A program made the translations under genes and the position numbers. This document shows positions 44,695 through 53,605 of a DNA stretch of 64,000 nucleotides, one piece after another; within the stretch, counting starts at the first letter, position 1; each line of letters opens with the position of its first letter. The stretch lies in contig CAJTKK010000015.1 of assembly GCA_910576535.1 (NCBI GenBank), positions 1-64,000 of the forward strand, read 5' to 3'. This DNA comes from an uncultured Lachnospiraceae bacterium. GTDB taxonomy: Bacteria > Bacillota > Clostridia > Lachnospirales > Lachnospiraceae. The notes beneath the pieces were generated by a model. That model was not told the origin of the DNA and made no database searches. It saw only the letters and a list, made by a program, of their open reading frames with translations.

Positions 44695-45255
44695 ATGCGG
44701 ATTAATGAATGGAATAAAAATGCGGCGGAAGGGAAAGGGGCAAACGGTTCGGCTGGAAAAATAAATACGAAGAAACTTTATGACATTTCTATCAATAGCT
44801 GCAAGGCAAAGCCGGATGAGGACAGCTTCCGTAACAGCCTGCAAAAGATCATGATTCAGGAAGAGGCTATGAAAGAATACCGGGGCAAGCCGGATGAGGC
44901 CGGGAGGGGAGAGAAAAAAAAGACTGCCCGTATAGAGCATGAACTCGGCCAGAGCAAGGCAGAAAGCGTCAACATCCGGGTGGATCAAAACATGGCTTTA
45001 AAAGAGCCAAAAGAAATCCCGGTTAGAAAAATTCCTTACCAGGAATGCGATAAGGTGGAAATCAACATATTGGAAGGGTATGTACTGAAGGCGAAAAAAG
45101 AGAAAAGGCAAGGGAGGGGAGAAGAAGGATACCCTGTTTATATTGAAAAAAAGAACGATGATGGTGAAACGAAGGCATATTTATTCGATGGAATGTGTTC
45201 CCGTAAGGACAGTCAGGATGAAATGGAACGCATGGCATATGCAGTAACGCATTAA
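44695..45255 (+). CDS. Orphan protein 1 of the ECF sigma operon
   Basis: A 186-residue, highly charged soluble protein I do not recognise. The N-terminal third reads INTKKLYDISINSCKAKPDE and a basic/acidic central part follows; the C-terminal part (VEINILEGYVLKAKKEKRQG, then YPVYIEKKNDDGETKAYLFD) looks like a small beta domain. No signal peptide, membrane segment or zinc motif typical of an anti-sigma factor is present. The start is ATG 44695 after AAGGTGG, or GTG 44686. It begins 15 bases after the sigma gene. Confidence 0.6.
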   Translation: MRINEWNKNAAEGKGANGSAGKINTKKLYDISINSCKAKPDEDSFRNSLQKIMIQEEAMKEYRGKPDEAGRGEKKKTARIEHELGQSKAESVNIRVDQNMALKEPKEIPVRKIPYQECDKVEINILEGYVLKAKKEKRQGRGEEGYPVYIEKKNDDGETKAYLFDGMCSRKDSQDEMERMAYAVTH

Positions 45256-45291
45256 GAAAGGATGATCAAGGCTGTATAGGGGCGGCCGGAA

Positions 45292-46020
45292 ATGAGGTGG
45301 AGAATGGCAGTCAGCGGAATTGGGTTTTCAAGTAAATATGATTGCAGTGAAGCTTTAAGGAGAAAATTTGCAAGAGATAACGGGGAACAGACAGGGTTAG
45401 AGGGAATGAAGGGGACTTTCGTGGAAAACCCGGCAGAAAGAAATGTGGAAAAATTGCCGCAGGGGCATAAAATGGCAATTCCTGAAAAAAACCAAGGGGC
45501 GCCTTATTCTTATCTGGCGAATGATAAGGGGGTCATAGAATATAATGGGGTAGTATTCCATTTGGATCATGAGAGGAAATGGCTGTGCCTTGGCAATATA
45601 GATTTAAACCATATGGAACAGGTGATCCGTATTCCTCTGTCGGAAGGCGGCTGCCTGATGGTGAACAGGGATAGTATAGGGGATCTGGCAAAAGCGATCA
45701 GCATGTTTTCCCCGGAAGATATTAACCGTATTTTAAGGGCGATTAAACTGGATGGGAAAGTCCAGCAGATGAAGCATGAAATTGAAGAGATGGAAGACGG
45801 TATTGGCAAAAGCAATGAAGAGCAGAATGCCGACAGCAATGAAAGCGCGAAGAAAGCTGCGGAGAAAAACGGGAATACCAATGGTTTTAACGGATATGAA
45901 GGCGCGGACAAGGAGATGGGAGTTTTCCGGCTGGAAGAATGGCAGTTGGAAGCGCTTACCGGGGAAAATGGAAGCGGCATTCCTTTGCCGAAAGAAATTG
46001 CGGAAAAAGAAAATAATTAA
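45292..46020 (+). CDS. Orphan protein 2 of the ECF sigma operon
   Basis: A 242-residue soluble protein of unknown family. The central region (YNGVVFHLDHERKWLCLGNI, then IRIPLSEGGCLMVNRDSIGDL) looks like a globular domain, followed by a helical acidic/asparagine-rich stretch (residues about 165-215) and a short C-terminal tail. No secretion signal is present. ATG 45292 or 45304 may be the start. It lies in line with its neighbours with short gaps, so it is probably part of the sigma operon. Confidence 0.6.
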   Translation: MRWRMAVSGIGFSSKYDCSEALRRKFARDNGEQTGLEGMKGTFVENPAERNVEKLPQGHKMAIPEKNQGAPYSYLANDKGVIEYNGVVFHLDHERKWLCLGNIDLNHMEQVIRIPLSEGGCLMVNRDSIGDLAKAISMFSPEDINRILRAIKLDGKVQQMKHEIEEMEDGIGKSNEEQNADSNESAKKAAEKNGNTNGFNGYEGADKEMGVFRLEEWQLEALTGENGSGIPLPKEIAEKENN

Positions 46021-46045
46021 AAAACAGGAAATATGAGGATGGAAT

Positions 46046-46480
46046 ATGAGCGGAATTTATAATACACAGAGCAATTCATATGTAAAAAACAGCGCTTTTT
46101 CTGCTGGTAAGAAAACAGGGAAAAAGAGCCGGGACAACAGAAACGTAAAGGATATTGCAGAAAGAATCAGCAGTATCGGGGAAATGGATACAGCGGATAA
46201 AATGGAGTTCATTAGACAGCGGAAGGGGGAAATAGTCGAAAAGGCAAAAAGGGGTGAGACGGAACCCTCGATTCCTACCGGCGCGGCTTCTTATACATTG
46301 AAGCAATGGAATAAAATGATGCGCAGCGTAGATAAGGCCATTGATGATATGCAGGAACGTATCCGTGAGGATGAAGAGAAACAGGAACAGAAGATGGAGG
46401 AAAGAAGAAGCAGCGCCGTAACGGATCATATGCTGTCAAAACTGCTGGATATAGATGAAAGGCAGACAATCCTAAAATAA
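46046..46480 (+). CDS. Orphan protein 3 of the ECF sigma operon
   Basis: A 144-residue, strongly charged, mostly helical protein (SVDKAIDDMQERIREDEEKQ suggests a coiled coil) with a polar N-terminus (GIYNTQSNSYVKNSAF). It has no recognised domain. It starts at ATG 46046 with an AGGATGG ribosome site and ends at 46480, where the FabT-type operator of the next gene begins. It is probably the last gene of the sigma operon. Confidence 0.6.
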   Translation: MSGIYNTQSNSYVKNSAFSAGKKTGKKSRDNRNVKDIAERISSIGEMDTADKMEFIRQRKGEIVEKAKRGETEPSIPTGAASYTLKQWNKMMRSVDKAIDDMQERIREDEEKQEQKMEERRSSAVTDHMLSKLLDIDERQTILK

Positions 46481-46512
46481 ATTTGACCTTCAAAGAAATA
46501 CCATGGTATACT
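46480..46512 (+). promoter_or_regulatory. Promoter of the FabT-like gene with overlapping FabT-type operator
   Basis: TTGACC (46483-46488), an 18-base spacer and TATACT (46507-46512) make a promoter. The inverted repeat TTTGA-CCT-TCAAA (46482-46494) covers the -35 box. It is the same TTTGA-N3-TCAAA pattern as on the acpP promoter, which suggests autoregulation. Confidence 0.72.
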
Positions 46513-46535
46513 AATTGTATGCGGAGCGTGGTAAG

Positions 46536-46979
46536 GTGGAAATCGAACAAACATTAAACGAAATACTTGTCAAGCTGTTCCGTAATATTAATACGATTGA
46601 GGAACAGGCTATTAGGACAGAAGAATATAAGAATGTAACTACAAATGACATGCATGTTATTGAAGCGATTGGCATGGGCAGCCCTAAAAATATGACGGCT
46701 GTTGCCAAAGAACTCGGAGTGACCACAGGAACCTTGACGATATCAGTGAACAGCCTGGTAAAAAAGGGGATGGCAGACCGGGTGAGAAGCGAAGAGGACA
46801 GGCGTGTTGTTTTAGTGTCCCTATCGAAGAAAGGGATGAAAGCTTTTCAGCATCATCAACGTTTTCATGAAGAAATGATAGACGCAGTAACAGAACGGCT
46901 GACAGAGGAAGAAAAAGTTGTTTTGGAAAAAGCGCTAAAGAACCTGAACCGGTTTTTTAGGGATAAAGCGGCGGAATAA
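46536..46979 (+). CDS. fabT: FabT-like MarR-family repressor of fatty acid synthesis
   Basis: A 147-residue winged-helix protein. The recognition part reads MTAVAKELGVTTGTLTISVN and the wing SEEDRRVVLVSLSKKG. The segment VTTNDMHVIEAIG and the overall length match streptococcal FabT, which represses fab genes when bound to long-chain acyl-ACP. GTG 46536 is chosen: the upstream TTG 46515 lies next to the -10 box and before the expected transcript start. Its own promoter carries the FabT-type operator. The gene is 31 kb from the fab cluster, unlike streptococci where it lies beside fabH. Confidence 0.82.
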   Translation: MEIEQTLNEILVKLFRNINTIEEQAIRTEEYKNVTTNDMHVIEAIGMGSPKNMTAVAKELGVTTGTLTISVNSLVKKGMADRVRSEEDRRVVLVSLSKKGMKAFQHHQRFHEEMIDAVTERLTEEEKVVLEKALKNLNRFFRDKAAE

Positions 46980-47104
46980 GGGAAAAATAAGTTTTCGCCC
47001 ATATAAAGCCTGGCGCTGCCGGACTGTGAAGAGTGAAAAAGAAACAGTCTACATGGCAGCGCATTCGGGGAAGGGCAAACGGCAAAGAAAGGAATGATAT
47101 ATCT

Positions 47105-48784
47105 ATGAAATTCAAGGATATGCCTTATCAAAGGGTGGAATACGAAAGGGCGGAGCATGAGTACCGCAGGATTATTGAGGATTTCCGGATGGCGGAAAGC
47201 GGAGAGGAACAGTTTAAAGTACATGAGAGATACTATGCGCTGAATGATAAGATTGGGACAAGGATGACGATTGCCCAAATACGCCATGATATTGACACCA
47301 CTGACGAATTCTACAGCGGGGAGAAAGAATATTATGATGAAATACAGCCGAAGCTGTCCAATCTGGCAGTGGAATATCAGCAGGAAATGTACCGTTCCCC
47401 TTACCGTGCTTATTTGGAAGGGAAAATCGGGAAAGTGGCATTTAAAAATATGGAGCTTCAGTTAAAATCCTTTGATGAAAAGCTGATCCCTCTAAAACAG
47501 GAAGAGAATGCATGGACTACAAAATATGATCAACTGATTGCCGGTGCAAAGATCGAATGGGAGGGGGATATTTTAAATTTGTCTCTGTTAAGGCCTTATC
47601 TTACAAGCAGCGACAGAAGCATAAGGAAGAAGGCGTATGAGAAATACAGCGCTTTTTTTGCATCCATCGAAGATGAATTGGATAGTATTTATGACAAATT
47701 GGTGAAAAACCGGACGGAACAGGCCAGACAGATGGGATATGACAATTATGTGGAGCTTGGCTATTACCGGATGAACCGTAATTGTTACGATAAAGCAATG
47801 GTTGAAAATTATAGAAAGCAGATTAAAGAGCATTTTGTCCCGTTTGCCGAGAAAATTCATGAGCGGCGAAGAAAACGCCTTGGCCTGGACAAATTGTCTT
47901 ATATAGATGCCGGGGTATACTTTCCGGACGGAAATCCCGCCCTGATAGGGAACCCGGAAGAAATTGTAAAGGCCGGGACGCGGATGTATGCAGAAATGTC
48001 GCCGGAAACAAAGGAATTTTTTGCTTTTATGACCGAAAACCAGTTGTTTGATGTGCTGGGAAGAAAGACAAAAAGGGCAGGGGGATATATGACATTCCTG
48101 CCGGAATACAAAGCTCCTTTTATTTTTGCGAATTTTAACGGGACCAGCGGGGACGTGGATGTAATTACTCATGAATGCGGCCATGCGTTTCAAGGCTATT
48201 TGTCCGGCAAAGATCCTATACAAGAACATAGGGATATTACGATGGAAACTGCGGAAATCCATTCTATGTCTATGGAATTTTTTGCAGAAAAGTGGATAGA
48301 TTTGTTTTTTGGCAGCCGGGCAGAGGATTACCGAAAAATGCATCTGGAGGATGCCGCGGCCTTTATTCCTTACGGATGCATGGTAGATGAATTTCAGCAT
48401 ATGGTATATGAGAATCCGGAAATGCTGCCAAAGGAGAGGCGGAAAGCATGGCTGGAACTGGAAAAAGTATACCGCCCTCATATGGATTATGGCGAAGATA
48501 GATTTTTTGCAAAAGGCGGGTTTTGGCAGAAACAGCATCATATTTACGATTATCCGTTTTATTATATAGATTACTGCCTTGCCCAGACCTGCGCTTTCCA
48601 GTATAAAGCGATGATGGATGAAGATTATGAAAAGGCGTGGGGAAGTTATCTAAAGCTTTGCCGGCTGTCCGCATCCGGGTTTTTTACGGATATGCTGAAA
48701 GAAGTAGGGCTGGAAAGCCCTTTTGAGGATGGATGTATTGAGAAAATGGTTGGGAAACTGGAAAAAGAAATGAACAAAATATAA
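47105..48784 (+). CDS. M3-family oligoendopeptidase
   Basis: A 559-residue zinc peptidase with the HExxH motif in VITHECGHAFQGYL and the third ligand region TAEIHSMSMEFFAEKW. It resembles PepF/oligoendopeptidase F-type enzymes that trim peptides in the cytosol. ATG 47105 follows AAAGGA; the longer frame from 47033 lacks a ribosome site. Its 3' end overlaps the convergent DUF885 gene by about 100 bases. Confidence 0.92.
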   Translation: MKFKDMPYQRVEYERAEHEYRRIIEDFRMAESGEEQFKVHERYYALNDKIGTRMTIAQIRHDIDTTDEFYSGEKEYYDEIQPKLSNLAVEYQQEMYRSPYRAYLEGKIGKVAFKNMELQLKSFDEKLIPLKQEENAWTTKYDQLIAGAKIEWEGDILNLSLLRPYLTSSDRSIRKKAYEKYSAFFASIEDELDSIYDKLVKNRTEQARQMGYDNYVELGYYRMNRNCYDKAMVENYRKQIKEHFVPFAEKIHERRRKRLGLDKLSYIDAGVYFPDGNPALIGNPEEIVKAGTRMYAEMSPETKEFFAFMTENQLFDVLGRKTKRAGGYMTFLPEYKAPFIFANFNGTSGDVDVITHECGHAFQGYLSGKDPIQEHRDITMETAEIHSMSMEFFAEKWIDLFFGSRAEDYRKMHLEDAAAFIPYGCMVDEFQHMVYENPEMLPKERRKAWLELEKVYRPHMDYGEDRFFAKGGFWQKQHHIYDYPFYYIDYCLAQTCAFQYKAMMDEDYEKAWGSYLKLCRLSASGFFTDMLKEVGLESPFEDGCIEKMVGKLEKEMNKI

Positions 48785-50675
48785 CGAAGGAATAAAAATA
48801 TCCCAGAGGCTGGTGCAGTCTCTGGGATATTTGGTTTGCAGGCGAATTGGAAGGGGAGGGCTGTTTGAGCTGTAATTGTAAATTGGTAAAGTCGGCAGGT
48901 CCGTTTTCCAGATAGAACTTATGGAACCGGTATTCGCTATAGCCATCTCCCCAAAGTTTCTTGGCTTCGGATTTTAAATGTATGATTTCCAGGTAACCGA
49001 GATAGTATTTGAGATAATTGGTTGGTTCTTCCACAATATATTCATAGATGGAGCGGGTAGTGGAAGGTTCCGAAATCCCTACGGAAGAAAGCATTTTATG
49101 CGCCTGGGCATAAGTAGCGCCTTCGTAGTGGATAGCAATATCCAGCAAAGAATAAAGGGAAAGCTGTATTTTCCTGTCTAGTTTATAAAGTTCATACAGA
49201 GCTTCTGTTTCCGGGGCTGATTGTTTCATCAAAGTTTTGGCGTAATCATAAGATTTTAATTCCACATACATTGCCCACCCTTCCACATAACCGCCGTAAG
49301 ATAACAGACAGCGGATAGGGTTTATTCCTGTTTTTTGAAAAAAAAGCTGGCTGTATACGGTCTGGTAAAGATGGCCGGGGTAACCTTCATGAGCCAAGGT
49401 TGTATATAATTCCACCCCATAAGGATTATTTTTAGGGTTGATATAAATGACATTTTCTTTGTTGTCGTCCAAAGGAGGAGTCAGATAAAAGGCTGGGCTG
49501 CAATATTCCTGAAGGTTTTTGGAAATGGATTTTACGGTACAGACGGGCATATTGTTTTCTGCCACATCCGATAAGGCGGGGAAGTCCGCCGCCATCATCT
49601 GCTGGAGGTTCTTGAGCATATCTGCCGGTTCGCTGTAAGTAAAGGGACTGGGAACAAGCCCTGCAGAAGATAAAAGCCCGGGGTTCGACTGTAATAAAGA
49701 GCGCATGGACTGGAAGCTTTTTTCAAAATCCTGCAGCAGGAGAAGCTTTATTTCTTTAATACTGCGGTATGAGCCGGTATTGGACTGTATGAGGTAAAGG
49801 TAATAGTCTTTTCCGTTAGGATAGTAGGAAAGCCCGTTTTCATTCTTTCCGGATCCTTTTAACAGAAGAAGTTCATCCCCCATTTTCTGGTAGGCGGGAA
49901 GCATGACTGTATTCAGCAGGCGGGAATTCTCGGATAAATAAGCAGCCTTTTCTTTTTCCGTAATGATATCTTGTTCCATTAAGCCATCCAGCCTTTCTTC
50001 AAAGGTAGTATTCAGGAAATGGCGGCCGGATTCTAAAGAATTGCTGTCCATAATGGTATCGCATTGGGCGATGACTTTATCAACGGAATAATCGGGCATG
50101 AAAAGGCCCTGCGCCGACTGGTCTTTTAAGTAAGAGACAATCCCTTCAAAGTAGGAATCCGTCTGATCCAGCAGGGCAAGATAGTCTTCAATATCCTGTT
50201 TGCTGCGGAAAGCATATTCTGCGAGCAGGATGGGAAGCTGCGACTGCATTCCGGAAGACGGAGAGAGAGGATTGGCATAAAAGTATAGCAGCGACCCGCT
50301 CTGTTCATTTTCCAGGTAGGGCAGAAGAAGCCGGTAAATATAAGCATTTTGGGCATTCAGCTTGGAGGCGTCAATCGTATGTAAAGTCTCTATGGCAGAC
50401 GCCAGTTCTTCGAGGGAATTCTGCCTGCGTTCCTTGGAATAAGAAGGAAGGGCAGGGGTGTAAGAATGGATGCCGTAACTGGAAGGGTTAGCAATGGTAT
50501 AGTGCATGTTCAAAGTATTCCCGCTGAGTTCCGAAGCAAAAAAGCTATTGCAGAAACGGCGGAAACTGACGGCGTCCCTGCTTAAGAAAAAAACGGCGAA
50601 AGCAGAGAAGGATAAAAATAAAACGATAGCGCATAAAGAGGCTTTTAGTTTTCGGGAAAAAGTAAAGTTTTTCAA
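48684..50675 (-). CDS. DUF885-family putative metallopeptidase, membrane-anchored, with extended C-terminus
   Basis: A 663-residue protein with an N-terminal membrane/signal segment (ASLCAIVLFLSFSAFAVFF) and a large DUF885 domain carrying the zinc-like motif LAHEGYPGHLYQ and GGYVEGWAMYVE. The last ~45 residues (from about QISQRLHQPLG) are odd: they are encoded by a terminator-like hairpin (48831-48797 on this strand, followed by TTTTTA) and by the antisense of the M3 peptidase gene. The family normally ends near FTNLQLQL. This suggests a lost stop codon or read-through. Confidence 0.8.
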   Translation of the reverse strand: MKNFTFSRKLKASLCAIVLFLSFSAFAVFFLSRDAVSFRRFCNSFFASELSGNTLNMHYTIANPSSYGIHSYTPALPSYSKERRQNSLEELASAIETLHTIDASKLNAQNAYIYRLLLPYLENEQSGSLLYFYANPLSPSSGMQSQLPILLAEYAFRSKQDIEDYLALLDQTDSYFEGIVSYLKDQSAQGLFMPDYSVDKVIAQCDTIMDSNSLESGRHFLNTTFEERLDGLMEQDIITEKEKAAYLSENSRLLNTVMLPAYQKMGDELLLLKGSGKNENGLSYYPNGKDYYLYLIQSNTGSYRSIKEIKLLLLQDFEKSFQSMRSLLQSNPGLLSSAGLVPSPFTYSEPADMLKNLQQMMAADFPALSDVAENNMPVCTVKSISKNLQEYCSPAFYLTPPLDDNKENVIYINPKNNPYGVELYTTLAHEGYPGHLYQTVYSQLFFQKTGINPIRCLLSYGGYVEGWAMYVELKSYDYAKTLMKQSAPETEALYELYKLDRKIQLSLYSLLDIAIHYEGATYAQAHKMLSSVGISEPSTTRSIYEYIVEEPTNYLKYYLGYLEIIHLKSEAKKLWGDGYSEYRFHKFYLENGPADFTNLQLQLKQPSPSNSPANQISQRLHQPLGYFYSFVIFCSFLFPVSQPFSQYIHPQKGFPALLLSAYP
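48793..48831 (-). terminator. Terminator hairpin inside the 3' end of the DUF885 reading frame
   Basis: AATATCCCAGAG pairs with CTCTGGGATATT (12 bp, 11-base loop). On the minus strand it is followed by TTTTTATT. It therefore looks like the original terminator of the DUF885 gene, about 110 bases before the present stop codon; it can also fold on the + strand behind the M3 peptidase gene. Confidence 0.75.
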
Positions 50676-50726
50676 TGAAATTACCTGATGCTGTTTCTTT
50701 TAATATATGTCTGAAAAATGAAAAGA

Positions 50727-50738
50727 TGTATAGATACA
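50727..50738 (+). promoter_or_regulatory. Candidate AraR-type operator in the araR/DUF885 divergent region
   Basis: TGTATAGATACA is an inverted repeat (TGTAT-AG-ATACA) flanked on the minus strand by TTG, giving TTGTAT, close to the TTGTAC half-site seen upstream of araA. It lies about 100 bases before araR and 50 before the DUF885 start. Weak but consistent evidence for autoregulation. Confidence 0.4.
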
Positions 50739-50775
50739 ACTTGGGCGGCTGGTATTTTTAAAAAACCATAAGAAA

Positions 50776-50804
50776 TTGATTTTATAGAAAGCCGGTGTTA
50801 GAAT
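50776..50804 (+). promoter_or_regulatory. Promoter of the AraR-like gene
   Basis: TTGATT (50776-50781), 17 bases, then TAGAAT (50799-50804) preceded by TGT, giving an extended -10 box. Transcription would start about 30 bases before the araR start codon. Confidence 0.65.
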
Positions 50805-50840
50805 AAAAAGTATAGGATATAAGGATAAAACGGAAAGGGC

Positions 50841-51932
50841 ATGGTTAGCGCTATGGAAAGAAAACAGCCGAAGTATGCGGAACTGGTGGATTGGATACAA
50901 GAACAGATTGCGTCTAAGAGATTTCTTCCGGGGCAGAAAATGTATTCTGAGAACAGGCTGAAAGAGATGTTCCAGGTAAGCAGGCAGACGGTACGCCATG
51001 CGATCAGCGTACTGGAGGATGAGGGGGTTCTTGTCAGGAAACAGGGCAGCGGGACTTATATCAGCAATATACGGCAGGAGAACCTGGAGAACAAAACAAG
51101 GATTGCTGTAGTAACTACATATGTGGACGGCTATATTTTCCCAAAGACGATACAAGGGATAGAAAATGTATTGTTTGAAAACGGTTATTCGGTTCAGATA
51201 GCATTTACCAATAATCAGATTGGAAGGGAAAAAACGATATTGGAAGATCTTTTGAGCAGGGATGAGGTGGCTGGGATCATTATGGAGACTACAAAAAGCG
51301 GGCTGCCCAATCCTAATCTGCCTTTATATGAAGAGCTGCAGCGGAGAAAAGTTCCTGTCATTTTTATTAACAGTTATTATCCGGGGCTTATTATCCCTCA
51401 TGTTTCGTTGAATGACAGGATGGCGGGGGAAAAGGCAGTGGAATATTTGATAGAAAAGGGACACTGTAAAATTGGCGGAATCTTTAAATTGGATGACGGC
51501 CAAGGGCATATGCGCTATGCGGGTTATCTGGACGCTATGCAGAAGGCCGGGTTGGCAATTGATGATTCCAGGATTGTATGGATTGACACGGCAATGATGC
51601 AACGTTTGGGGGAATATAGGAATTTATTGATAGGGCGGCTGGATGGCTGTACGGCGGCAGTATGCTATAACGATCAGATTGCTTTTGAAGCGGCGTCTAT
51701 TCTTAACAGCGTGGATATCCGGGTGCCGGAGGATATTTCCTTTGTGAGTATTGATGATTCGGAACTGGCATTGCTGGGAGATGTGACTTTGACTTCGATC
51801 CCTCATCCTAAGGACAAGCTGGGGGAAAAGGCGGCGCTTAATTTATTGAAAATGATCCAGAACCCTGACTATGACGGAACTTATGAGTTTTCTGCCGATA
51901 TTGTGGAAAGGGAATCTGTGATAAAACGATGA
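50841..51932 (+). CDS. araR: AraR-like arabinose-responsive repressor (GntR DNA-binding + LacI-type sensor)
   Basis: A 363-residue chimera. Residues 8-75 form a GntR winged helix (YAELVDWIQEQIASKRFLPG, VSRQTVRHAISVLEDEG), followed by a LacI/periplasmic-type sugar-binding domain (IPHVSLNDRMAGEKAVEYLI, CYNDQIAFEAASIL, SIDDSELALLGDVTLTSI). This domain order is characteristic of Bacillus AraR, which releases DNA on binding arabinose. It lies 8 kb from araA-araB-araD but just ahead of the pentose transporter block. Confidence 0.85.
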   Translation: MVSAMERKQPKYAELVDWIQEQIASKRFLPGQKMYSENRLKEMFQVSRQTVRHAISVLEDEGVLVRKQGSGTYISNIRQENLENKTRIAVVTTYVDGYIFPKTIQGIENVLFENGYSVQIAFTNNQIGREKTILEDLLSRDEVAGIIMETTKSGLPNPNLPLYEELQRRKVPVIFINSYYPGLIIPHVSLNDRMAGEKAVEYLIEKGHCKIGGIFKLDDGQGHMRYAGYLDAMQKAGLAIDDSRIVWIDTAMMQRLGEYRNLLIGRLDGCTAAVCYNDQIAFEAASILNSVDIRVPEDISFVSIDDSELALLGDVTLTSIPHPKDKLGEKAALNLLKMIQNPDYDGTYEFSADIVERESVIKR

Positions 51933-51982
51933 TAGAATTCATGGCTGGCGGAAATCAATAAATCATATGGGGTGTGAATATT

Positions 51983-53605
51983 ATGCTGAAAATATTTTTA
52001 GTAGAAGATGAATTCGTAGTACGGGAAGGCATTAAAAATAATATAGACTGGAGCGGGCATGGCTATGAATTCTGCGGGGAGGCGAGCGATGGGGAACTGG
52101 CTTTTCCCATGATACAGAAACTGAAGCCGGATATTGTTATTACAGATATCCGGATGCCCTTTATGGACGGCCTGGTTTTAAGCAGGCTGATAAAAAAAGA
52201 GTTCCCATGGACAGAAATCATTATCCTGACAGGCTATGAGGAATTCGAGTATGCAAAAGAAGGGATTAAGATCGGCGTAGCCCAATATCTTTCCAAGCCT
52301 ATTAACGGGGAAGAATTATTGAAAGAAGTGGATGTAATTGCCGGAAGGATAGAGGAAAAGCGGAAAGAACGGGAAATCAAAGAAAAATACATGAAGGAGA
52401 TGGAAGAGAACCTTTTTAAAGAACGGAAAGAACTTTTCCAATACTTGGTAACCGGTTCCAAATCCGTTGCTGAGCTGCTGGAGATGGCGGATCAACTGGA
52501 TATTGACCTTTCATCCATGTGGTATAATATCGTGCTGATAAAAACCCAGTCCAAGAGCCATGCCTATAATGAATATTCCAACAGCCTTGTGGAAGTGGAA
52601 CAGGAACTGGAAAAATTTGACGACCGGGTACATCTGCTTGTTTTTGATAGGAATTTAGAGGGAAAGGCGCTGCTTTTCCGGGCAGATTCTAAAGAAGAGC
52701 TGGAAAGGATTCAGGATAATTATTTGGAAAAGATGAAGAGGATGCTGTCAGATTATTCGCATATCCGTTATTTTGGGGGGATAGGGATACCGGTAAACCG
52801 GTTAAGGGAGCTTCCTGCTTCTTTTGAAAGTGCGAGCCATGCGTTTGCACACCGGTATCTTGTGAAAGAAAGCCTTATTTTAGACAGCAGGGAAATGGAA
52901 CAGGGGATTTATCCGGAAAAAGAAGAGTTTAATATCAGCAATGTGAACCCGAAGCAGATTGACAGGGGGAAAATATGGGAGTTCCTCAAATTCGGGGATG
53001 TGGAGGAAGCTATTTATTTTGTGGAAGAGTTTTTTAAGGATCTTGGGGCTAACGCAATGAAGTTAAGCCTATTCCGGCAGTACATTATAATTGATATTTA
53101 TTTTTGCGTTGTTGAATTCCTGGAAGGTATGCAGTTCCAGAGGGAAGAAATAGAATCTTTGGATGCCATTTCCGAGATCGTGCAAAGCAAAGAGGATGCA
53201 GCCGGCTATGCAGTCAGAATAATCAGTAAGGCTTTGGAGCTTAGGGAAAAAGCGGCCAGCAACAGATATGGCGATATTGTGGACGAAGTAATGCGGTATA
53301 TTGAAAAAAATTATGCGGATGATGAACTGTCGCTGAATCTGGTAGCATCTCATGTGAATTTTTCGCCTAACCATCTGAGCATGATTTTCAGCCAGCAGAC
53401 CGGAGGGACATTCAGCAAATATTTGACCGATTACCGGATGAATAAAGCGAAAGAATTGCTCCGGTGCACCGGAAAAAGAAGCAGCGCCATCAGCATGGAA
53501 GTGGGTTATAAAGACCCGCATTATTTCTCTTATCTTTTTAAAAAGACACAAGGTATGACTCCGACACAATACCGGGGCGGAAAAAATTCAGAAGGGGACG
53601 AGTAA
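51983..53605 (+). CDS. YesN-type response regulator with AraC DNA-binding domain
   Basis: A 540-residue protein with an N-terminal receiver domain (KIFLVEDEFVVREGI; phospho-acceptor Asp in VITDIRMPFMDG), a long middle region and a C-terminal AraC domain (LSLNLVASHVNFSPNHLSMI, YKDPHYFSYLFKKTQGMTPT). It pairs with the following kinase and probably activates the sugar importer downstream. ATG 51983 follows GGGGTG; the in-frame GTG 51974 overlaps that ribosome site. Confidence 0.92.
   Translation: MLKIFLVEDEFVVREGIKNNIDWSGHGYEFCGEASDGELAFPMIQKLKPDIVITDIRMPFMDGLVLSRLIKKEFPWTEIIILTGYEEFEYAKEGIKIGVAQYLSKPINGEELLKEVDVIAGRIEEKRKEREIKEKYMKEMEENLFKERKELFQYLVTGSKSVAELLEMADQLDIDLSSMWYNIVLIKTQSKSHAYNEYSNSLVEVEQELEKFDDRVHLLVFDRNLEGKALLFRADSKEELERIQDNYLEKMKRMLSDYSHIRYFGGIGIPVNRLRELPASFESASHAFAHRYLVKESLILDSREMEQGIYPEKEEFNISNVNPKQIDRGKIWEFLKFGDVEEAIYFVEEFFKDLGANAMKLSLFRQYIIIDIYFCVVEFLEGMQFQREEIESLDAISEIVQSKEDAAGYAVRIISKALELREKAASNRYGDIVDEVMRYIEKNYADDELSLNLVASHVNFSPNHLSMIFSQQTGGTFSKYLTDYRMNKAKELLRCTGKRSSAISMEVGYKDPHYFSYLFKKTQGMTPTQYRGGKNSEGDE

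Noticed and set aside
47588..48541. Long antisense reading frame opposite the M3 peptidase gene
   Set aside because: Composition and position show it is a shadow of the peptidase gene; no start signals.
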